Below are positions 1-3,615 of a DNA stretch of 5,384 bases, one piece after another; the stretch's first letter is position 1, and the number at the start of each line of letters is the position of its first letter. A program made the translations under genes and the position numbers. The notes beneath the pieces are model-generated. The model saw only the letters and a list, made by a program, of their open reading frames with translations. It had not been told where the DNA came from and did no database searches. The DNA is from Coriobacteriaceae bacterium (GTDB lineage: Bacteria; Actinomycetota; Coriobacteriia; Anaerosomatales; SLCP01): assembly GCA_003563465.1 (NCBI GenBank), contig PWVH01000160.1, forward strand, positions 1 through 5,384. The letters are read 5' to 3'.

Positions 1-1
1 A

Positions 2-259
2 GAGCTCCTCGCCGCAGCAGAAGAAGGCGATGCCAAGAGGGTCGAGTCGCTCCTCGACCAGGGGGCGGACGTCAACGCTCGGGATAAGGATGACGCTACC
101 CCACTCCGTGCCGCAGTAATATACGGTCACACCGAGACGGCACGGCTTCTCATCGAGCGGGGGGCCGACATAGAAGCCCGGTGCCGGAATGGCCAGACTC
201 CGCTCCATTTCGCAGCAGTCCTCGGCCGCACCAAGGTGGCAGAGCTCCTCGGCCGATGA
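2..259 (+). CDS. Ankyrin-repeat protein, C-terminal part (5' end outside window)
   Basis: Frame 2 is open from the left edge to TGA 257-259 and gives 85 residues. Three ankyrin units can be seen: a first helix pair ending in LLDQGADVNARDKDDATPL, a second with ARLLIERGADIEARCRNG, and a third starting TPLHFAAVLGRTKVAELL. The TPLxxAA, LLxxGADxxA spacing is the ankyrin consensus. Ankyrin repeats are protein-binding scaffolds, so the partner and role cannot be told from this piece. The start codon and any signal peptide lie outside the window. The stop falls in the middle of a repeat hairpin. Read through, the next codons give T-G-A-D-E, the GAD turn expected there, before a second TGA at 281-283. 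The gene therefore looks shortened by a nonsense change. Recognition of the family is firm; whether the product is functional is not known. Confidence 0.85.
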   Translation, partial: ELLAAAEEGDAKRVESLLDQGADVNARDKDDATPLRAAVIYGHTETARLLIERGADIEARCRNGQTPLHFAAVLGRTKVAELLGR

Positions 260-305
260 ACCGGGGCGGACGAGGTTTGCTGATTTCACCCGGGAGGACT
301 TCCCC

Positions 306-500
306 ATGATGATTCTGACTGCAATCGATGAGGAAGTGATATGGACTACAGTCGTGCGGGAGGAAATCACTGATAGCAGGCTTGTGCTCGATGTCAGCCT
401 CCTCTTTCGCAAGGAGCGGATACTGCTGTCGGCCAACCTCAGGCACGGACTACTGCCCTTCGAGCCAACGTTCGAAGAGGCGAGAATCGAGTCGTACTAG
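306..500 (+). CDS. Small protein of unknown function, 64 residues
   Basis: The start is the first of two adjacent ATGs at 306 and 309. GGAGG at 293-297 lies 8 nt upstream, a well-placed ribosome binding site. The frame is open further upstream to 189, but that stretch overlaps the ankyrin gene in another frame and is ser/arg-rich noise. The product is acidic (many Glu and Asp), has no Cys, no signal peptide and no membrane segment. The pattern of a short alternating hydrophobic block (MMILTAIDEEVIWTTVV), a charged turn and another block (RLVLDVSLLF) suggests a small alpha/beta or beta-rich fold. I do not recognise a family. It begins 46 nt after the ankyrin stop and ends 61 nt before the membrane-protein gene on the same strand, so the three may be co-transcribed. 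A real gene is likely because of the good SD and coherent composition, but this is not certain. Confidence 0.55.
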   Translation: MMILTAIDEEVIWTTVVREEITDSRLVLDVSLLFRKERILLSANLRHGLLPFEPTFEEARIESY

Positions 501-561
501 ACAATGAAGTAGACTCAAGGGTAGTCAGCCATCGTTGACACGAGGTGAGGAGGGCACCGGC

Positions 562-1041
562 ATGAGGACTTGTCCTGGTTGCGGCCATGAGACACTTGAA
601 GCAGACCAAGATGCTCCATTGACTCAGCAGCATAAGGCGCGCAGGCGGGTCGGGATTGTGGCCGTAGTCCTAATCGTCTTCGTCTTTGGCGTGCTTGCCA
701 TGATTGGTGTCCCCAGCACTTCCGAGCATATTGAGGAAACCCTGGCAGGCGTGTCAGGTGTCACATGTATATGTGAGGAAGAAGATGATTTCTGCACGTT
801 TCTAGTCCTCTACCAGGACGGGAGGGAAGAAGTCTTCACAAGCAGCGGCGAAAACGTCTATTTCGTGACGAGAAAGAAAGGGGATGGATCAGAGAGCGTA
901 ACCGTGAAGACGATTGTCAAGTACGAGACAGGCTTCTTGGGTCTGACTCGGGGAGAGCCGACTTCGGTGCGCAGGATATACGACTTCACGGTTGAGCCGG
1001 AGGAATATGAACGCTGGCGGTCGGTCATTCACAAGAACTGA
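562..1041 (+). CDS. Single-pass membrane protein with N-terminal Cys-x-x-Cys knuckle
   Basis: ATG 562 is chosen over the in-frame TTG 535 because GGAGGG at 549-554 sits 7 nt before it and because the protein then opens directly with the motif MRTCPGCGHE. The product has 159 residues. C4 and C7 form half of a zinc ribbon; no second CxxC follows nearby, so it may be a degenerate or dimer-completed knuckle. Basic residues HKARRR (24-29) precede a strong transmembrane helix at about 30-50, placing the knuckle in the cytoplasm and the C-terminal ~105 residues outside. The outer part has a CICEEEDDFC cluster (C69, C71, C78) that could form a disulfide, then beta-rich sequence with LVLYQDGREEVF and an ending rich in Tyr, Glu and Arg. 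No catalytic motif is seen and I do not recognise a named family. The domain layout resembles the many bacterial zinc-ribbon plus TM plus sensor-like proteins of unknown role. Confidence 0.75.
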   Translation: MRTCPGCGHETLEADQDAPLTQQHKARRRVGIVAVVLIVFVFGVLAMIGVPSTSEHIEETLAGVSGVTCICEEEDDFCTFLVLYQDGREEVFTSSGENVYFVTRKKGDGSESVTVKTIVKYETGFLGLTRGEPTSVRRIYDFTVEPEEYERWRSVIHKN

Positions 1042-1084
1042 GGGTAGTGTCCCCTTGAGAGCCAACATGGTGAGCATTACTGTC

Positions 1085-1098
1085 GGCGCTTGAGCGCC
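1085..1098 (+). other. Small GC-rich hairpin
   Basis: GGCGC-TTGA-GCGCC forms a perfect 5-bp stem with a 4-nt loop, 44 nt after the stop of the membrane-protein gene. It is followed by CCCC rather than a T run, so it does not qualify as a standard intrinsic terminator. It could still pause or protect the transcript end. Low confidence. Confidence 0.2.
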
Positions 1099-1135
1099 CC
1101 CGGTGCAGGGCGGCTCGGGCCGAATCCGAGAGAGG

Positions 1136-1249
1136 ATGATGCTCGAAAAGCCACGGGGGGCCACGTACCGTCAAGTGGCGCATGAAGCCCATCGCTCCTG
1201 CCTCGAGGATATCAGTCACGCCCTCATGAGCGCGAGGGCCACCTCCTGA
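1136..1249 (+). CDS. Possible 37-codon ORF or gene remnant
   Basis: Two adjacent ATGs (1136, 1139) open a frame ending at TGA 1247-1249. A GAGAGG-type purine run lies immediately upstream, too close for an ideal SD. The frame can also be entered from GTG 1103. The product is amphipathic and helix-like, with the core TYRQVAHEAHRSCLEDISHA, and its third codon positions are mostly G or C, unlike the surrounding non-coding text. No family is recognised. It could be a small gene, the tail of a decayed one, or chance. It occupies the otherwise empty stretch 1042-1355, where I see nothing else beyond the hairpin at 1085. Confidence 0.25.
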   Translation: MMLEKPRGATYRQVAHEAHRSCLEDISHALMSARATS

Positions 1250-1355
1250 GGGGGTGTGTCTCTTGTACCCGCCACTGGTCTCATGGCCCCACGCAAGACG
1301 ATAGCGTTTCACTCACAGAAGGCGGATTCTTCAAGGCGCTTCCGGCTTCAGTCTC

Positions 1356-1383
1356 TGGCAGAGAGGGTGGGATTCGAACCCTC
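1356..1383 (-). other. 3'-terminal fragment of a tRNA gene (Ser-like); candidate att site
   Basis: On the minus strand the segment reads GAGGG-TTCGAAT-CCCAC, then CCTCTCT, discriminator G, and CCA. These are the T arm with the invariant TTCGA loop, the acceptor 3' strand and the encoded CCA. The 5' acceptor partner AGAGAGG, the D arm and the anticodon arm are absent from the ~90 nt that should hold them, so this is not an intact tRNA. The T stem has an A-A mismatch at the second pair (1382 against 1368), suggesting that true tRNA identity ends near 1381. The closest type is tRNA-Ser, by resemblance of the terminal block; isotype is not proven. Such 3' fragments are left by integrases that target tRNA ends, and a recombinase gene begins 260 bp away. 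Confidence 0.8.
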
Positions 1384-1643
1384 GGACGCTGGCGGATCAG
1401 TGGCCAACGAGTTCTGTCGATATCGCAACGTATGGACACACCTGGTTTTGCCAGTGTCGTCTGGTTGCGTAACGCATGTCCGCAATCTGGCTTGCAAGAG
1501 CCTGTATGGAGTCCGCTCTACTACTAGAGACTGACCGTCTCCATCGTGAAGTCGCATCACTACAAGAAAGGTGCGACCCTGTCTGCGACACAAGGTCGTC
1601 CGCAGCGTCCGCATCGTCCAGACAGCACAGCTATCCCGCTAGC
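1384..1643. other. Non-coding att-flank between tRNA fragment and recombinase gene
   Basis: No convincing gene lies here. Open frames on both strands are either continuations through the tRNA fragment or run antisense into the recombinase. The stretch holds a bulged inverted repeat, GACAC(ACC)TGG / CCAGTGTC around a TTTTG loop (1435-1458). A second short one is CGCAAC/GTTGCG (1424-1429 and 1464-1469). A GAGAC/GTCTC hairpin lies at 1527-1541, and a 9-bp tandem repeat at 1597-1620 is listed separately. The position between the putative att core and the recombinase gene is where recombinase or accessory-factor sites are usually found. Assigning these repeats to that role is inference. Confidence 0.4.
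1597..1620 (+). repeat. 9-bp tandem repeat, two full copies plus a partial
   Basis: CGTCCGCA occurs at 1597-1604 and 1606-1613, followed by CGTCCA at 1615-1620, giving a strict 9-nt period. The related octamer AGCGTCCG (1604-1611) is the reverse complement of CGGACGCT at 1383-1390, directly beside the tRNA fragment. A protein-binding role is possible; chance in GC-rich DNA is also possible. Confidence 0.5.
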
Positions 1644-2225
1644 TCAGCGCTTGGCCATCGCTTCGTTCGCGTGCTGGTCGCACGCGTGAGCATATGTCGC
1701 CAATGTGGTCACCAGACTGCGGTGGCCGAGCACCCTTTGCACGCCGATAGGGGGAGCGCCGTTTGCAAGCAGCTCGGTCGCACAGGAGTGCCGAAGCATG
1801 TGAGGAGTGACATGCCCGATGCCTGCACGCTTTCCGTACAAGAGCATCGAGCGACGGATAGCGCTCGACTGTAGAGGCGCACCGGTCTTTGTCACGAACA
1901 TAAGGGCGCTATCTGGCTCCCAAGCGGCTCTGTGCGAAAGCCAGCGCCGGATGGATACATCGAGCTTATCGCGCTTCGGCGGAAGAGGGACGATGCGCTG
2001 TCCGCTCTTGCCTTCGACTACCGTTATGCGGCCCAGTTCGAGATCGACATCTTCGACCCTTAAAGACAGCGTCTCGCCTATGCGCATCCCTGTCACGTAA
2101 GTCAGGAGCAACAGCGCATGGTTGCGGGCCTGGGTGGGATAGCGTGTCTCGATGCAGGCGAAGAAGCGCTCCCACTCCTCAGGAGTCTTGGTCTTGGGCA
2201 GAGTGTCTTTCTTGCGAGGAGCCAT
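1644..2225 (-). CDS. Tyrosine recombinase/integrase, catalytic domain only
   Basis: The 193-residue product is a site-specific recombinase that cuts and rejoins DNA through a 3'-phosphotyrosine. The whole catalytic set is visible: R48 in TGMRIGETLSL, K73 in the beta-hairpin EGKSGQR, H142 and R145 in PHMLRHSCATELL, H168 in LGHRS and the nucleophile Y178 in TTLATYAHA. Spacing from LGH to Tyr matches phage-type integrases (as in TTLDTYGHL). The usual ~100-residue N-terminal core-binding domain of XerC/D and phage integrases is absent. The start is real, since TGA lies five codons upstream in frame and GAGG precedes ATG by about 5 nt. FimB and FimE (about 200 residues) share this catalytic-only layout. 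The gene points toward the tRNA fragment, as expected for an integrase beside its att site, but an inversion role is also possible. Confidence 0.9.
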   Translation of the reverse strand: MAPRKKDTLPKTKTPEEWERFFACIETRYPTQARNHALLLLTYVTGMRIGETLSLRVEDVDLELGRITVVEGKSGQRIVPLPPKRDKLDVSIRRWLSHRAAWEPDSALMFVTKTGAPLQSSAIRRSMLLYGKRAGIGHVTPHMLRHSCATELLANGAPPIGVQRVLGHRSLVTTLATYAHACDQHANEAMAKR

Positions 2226-2236
2226 ACCCGCCTCTC
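2222..2236 (+). repeat. Left arm of imperfect inverted repeat bounding the divergent intergenic region
   Basis: CCATA-CC-CGCCTCTC here is the reverse complement, at 13 of 15 positions, of GAGAGGCG-TT-TATGG at 2349-2363. Each arm covers the SD and start codon of one divergent ORF, and 112 bp lie between. Part of the similarity is forced by SD plus ATG, but the shared octamer GAGAGGCG and the same spacing are not. Confidence 0.5.
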
Positions 2237-2273
2237 GTCACAGTTGTAGTGTCTATTACCTAAAGAAGATACC

Positions 2274-2283
2274 CATTCACGCC
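2274..2283 (+). repeat. Direct repeat CATTCACGCC, copy 1
   Basis: The 10-mer CATTCACGCC is repeated exactly at 2324-2333. The two start points are 50 bp apart, close to five helical turns, so both would face the same side of the DNA. Both lie inside the region between the recombinase and the + strand ORF. This layout fits a regulator or accessory-protein pair of sites, which is inference. Confidence 0.5.
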
Positions 2284-2323
2284 ATTTGCAGCAGATACGG
2301 CTCGTCGGGGCACAAACACTACG

Positions 2324-2333
2324 CATTCACGCC
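2324..2333 (+). repeat. Direct repeat CATTCACGCC, copy 2
   Basis: This is an exact second copy of the 10-mer at 2274-2283, 26 nt before ATG 2360. No clear -35/-10 pair matching the housekeeping sigma consensus is seen near either copy. Confidence 0.5.
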
Positions 2334-2348
2334 TACAGCCGACTGAAA

Positions 2349-2363
2349 GAGAGGCGTTTATGG
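2349..2363 (+). repeat. Right arm of imperfect inverted repeat
   Basis: GAGAGGCG-TT-TATGG mirrors 2222-2236 with two central mismatches. It includes a purine-rich SD-like stretch and the ATG at 2360. This gives some support to translation starting at 2360, although the following ~40 codons look poorly coding. Confidence 0.5.
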
Positions 2364-2482
2364 GATTCTTGCGATCTAGTGCTACGAGATGCCGAATACG
2401 GGCTTTCGTCTCATACCGAGATGGGGCTTGGGCAGAAGCGTTGAAGGGTAATTCACAATCCAGGAGAACAGGAAGGCCCACT

Positions 2483-2872
2483 GTGACTTTGCACGTCCAA
2501 TACGACCACGAGTGCCTGGAGTGTGGCGCGGCATACATCCCTTATGACTCGGAAGTGCCGTGTCCGAGATGCGGGGCGGTAGAGACCGAGCGCTTCGACT
2601 TCATCTCCGAGGCATTGGCATCACTTCGGTTCAACAAGGCGTCCTTCGGACAATACACACCCATCGCGTGGTTCGTTGGAAGTCTTGGCGACCACGTACT
2701 CGGGACGCTGTTCCATCTGCTCGATGAACATGAAGAACAATCCGACGGGACGCCCTTTGCGTCCTTTGCCGAAGAGAGGCTAGATGAGGCGGACTGGGCC
2801 GACCAGCCATACATGAAAGACCATGTGCTCGGTATCGCCATGCGCGTGGGAGATAGTCTGGGAGTGCGGTGA
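2483..2872 (+). CDS. Small zinc-ribbon protein of unknown function
   Basis: GTG 2483 is the preferred start: GGAAGG at 2471-2476 lies 6 nt upstream and the protein then begins MTLHVQYDHECLECG, with the zinc ribbon at its N-terminus. The 129-residue product has a complete four-Cys ribbon, C11-x2-C14 and C27-x2-C30 (CPRCG), with a short loop between. A mainly helical part follows with a hydrophobic stretch (IAWFVGSLGDHVLGTLFHLL, 61-80) and an acidic tail (DEHEEQSDG, EERLDEADWAD). The hydrophobic stretch contains Asp and His and looks like a packed helix rather than a membrane span. Ribbons of this type bind nucleic acid or proteins. The frame also extends to ATG 2360, which has its own AGAGAGG leader; those extra 41 residues are ser/arg-rich and poorly coding, so I regard them as leader. 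It is divergent from the recombinase. No named family is recognised. Confidence 0.72.
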   Translation: MTLHVQYDHECLECGAAYIPYDSEVPCPRCGAVETERFDFISEALASLRFNKASFGQYTPIAWFVGSLGDHVLGTLFHLLDEHEEQSDGTPFASFAEERLDEADWADQPYMKDHVLGIAMRVGDSLGVR

Positions 2873-2922
2873 GTCAAGCGCTCGATGCTATCCGTCACGC
2901 CATCGATGATGCATGTCTGTAA
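2869..2922 (+). CDS. Possible coupled start of a truncated gene, 17 codons
   Basis: GTG 2869 overlaps the stop of the zinc-ribbon gene (GTGA), and GGGAG at 2860-2864 precedes it, the usual arrangement for translational coupling. The reading MSQALDAIRHAIDDACL is helix-forming and then meets TAA. Sequence after this point becomes AT-richer and changes reading frame character, so the rest of a gene may have been lost or frameshifted. It could equally be chance. Confidence 0.2.
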   Translation: MSQALDAIRHAIDDACL

Positions 2923-3019
2923 GAAACCGTGCGTCGAAGCCATGTCAAAACCGGTTCTAAGAAATGTCCTAAAAAACGGCATCAAAGACACGGGACTCAA
3001 TCGGAGCCATGCTTCCTAA
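2885..3019 (+). CDS. Possible 44-codon ORF in an AT-richer patch
   Basis: ATG 2885 opens a frame to TAA 3017-3019 giving a basic peptide with two Cys (VCKKPC) and the core SKPVLRNVLKNGIKDTGLN. It lacks an SD and overlaps the 17-codon ORF in another frame. The patch from about 2920 to 3000 is noticeably richer in A than its surroundings (runs such as CTAAAAAACGG), hinting at a different origin. No family is recognised. Confidence 0.15.
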   Translation: MLSVTPSMMHVCKKPCVEAMSKPVLRNVLKNGIKDTGLNRSHAS

Positions 3020-3316
3020 ACACAGACAGTCTCAGGGTGTGAGTGACCCCCGAGCTGGCTTCTCTCGCCACATGGTGCATGAGTCCCGCCACTCCAGCAG
3101 AAGCGCGGACATCTACCATAGGCCGTCTTTGTCAGGGCGTGAACGGGAGAACGATGGGTGATGCTCCTTCGAAGGAAGGCGGCGACGCTTGCCGGTTCGC
3201 ATGCATGGATGGCTCATCTTCATCCGCACCTTGGCTCTCATCGGGCTCTACGACTGCATGGCCCGCACCGTCTGCCCTAAACTCGCAATCCTACCCTCGA
3301 TCTTGAGGCCCACAAG
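3020..3316. other. Stretch without a recognisable gene
   Basis: Open frames here on the + strand have shadow-like composition (rich in Ser, Pro, Arg, Thr) and no ribosome binding site. Two structures are visible. One is a perfect 12-bp palindrome, TCCTTCGAAGGA, at 3165-3176. The other is the arm TGAGTCCCG at 3080-3088, reverse complement of CGGGACTCA at 2991-2999. No tRNA, promoter or terminator could be supported. The stretch looks like decayed or intergenic accessory DNA. Confidence 0.4.
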
Positions 3317-3556
3317 CTACCATCCGCCATTCTTCAAAGCAGACTCTCGAACAGCCAGGTATTCTTCATGGGTGCCCCGCGTCCCGCCGAGCACGTACAA
3401 GAACCTGTCCAGGTTTCGCAGTGAGACTCCGCCTCGCCGGCCCACCGCCCAAGCTGCCCGACCGGTGTCCCCGGTCCCGGTATCAACCCTGGGTCCTCTG
3501 GTAGTTAGCGTCCCCGGTAGTGGTGCATGAAGGATCGGCCGCCTGACATGAGGCAT
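3317..3556 (-). CDS. Possible small protein or C-terminal remnant of a decayed gene
   Basis: The minus-strand frame from ATG 3556 to TAG gives 79 residues. Only the last ~40 look like a real protein: SLRNLDRFLYVLGGTRGTHE followed by EYLAVRESALKNGGW, with balanced composition and normal codon use. The first ~40 are rich in Gly, Pro, Arg and Thr with repeated CCGG-type DNA (GTCCCCGGT at 3467-3475 and 3510-3518), and no SD precedes the ATG. An internal GTG at 3445 is an alternative start. I do not recognise the family. It reads in the same direction as the large defence gene, 60 nt downstream of its stop. It could be a remnant whose 5' part has been replaced. Confidence 0.28.
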   Translation of the reverse strand: MPHVRRPILHAPLPGTLTTRGPRVDTGTGDTGRAAWAVGRRGGVSLRNLDRFLYVLGGTRGTHEEYLAVRESALKNGGW

Positions 3557-3615
3557 TGAGCGAGCGTTCAGAATCTAAGCCCAGCTACTGCAGCCCGCAA
3601 TCAAGGGAGTCCGAG

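Noticed and set aside
535..561. TTG 535 as the start of the membrane protein, and TTGACA at 535-540 as a -35 box
   Set aside because: ATG 562 has a well-placed GGAGGG and starts directly with the CxxC motif. No -10 hexamer lies 16-18 nt after TTGACA, and the box is too close to the start codon.
1356..1450. Complete tRNA-Ser gene on the minus strand
   Set aside because: No 5' acceptor strand AGAGAGG, D arm or anticodon arm can be found within 95 nt, and the T stem carries a mismatch.
1348..1614. Minus-strand 88-codon ORF ending in EGSNPTLSARD
   Set aside because: The ending GSNPTLSA is the usual artefact of translating a tRNA T arm and acceptor end. The frame runs through the tRNA fragment and has no SD or coherent protein character.
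1681..1702. Recombinase Tyr displaced by one residue as a sign of inactivation
   Set aside because: LGH to Tyr spacing of ten residues is the normal alternative in phage-type integrases, so the site looks intact.
1476..2100. Plus-strand ORFs over the recombinase
   Set aside because: They are antisense to a gene with all catalytic residues intact and have shadow-like composition.
2542..3000. Minus-strand 152-codon ORF
   Set aside because: It lies mostly antisense to the zinc-ribbon gene; it is very rich in Ser, Thr and Pro, as expected for an antisense frame.
3043..3530. Two overlapping plus-strand ORFs of 87 and 113 codons
   Set aside because: There is no SD, composition is rich in Pro, Ser, Arg and Thr, and neither has a recognisable motif. 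The second is antisense to the more protein-like minus frame.
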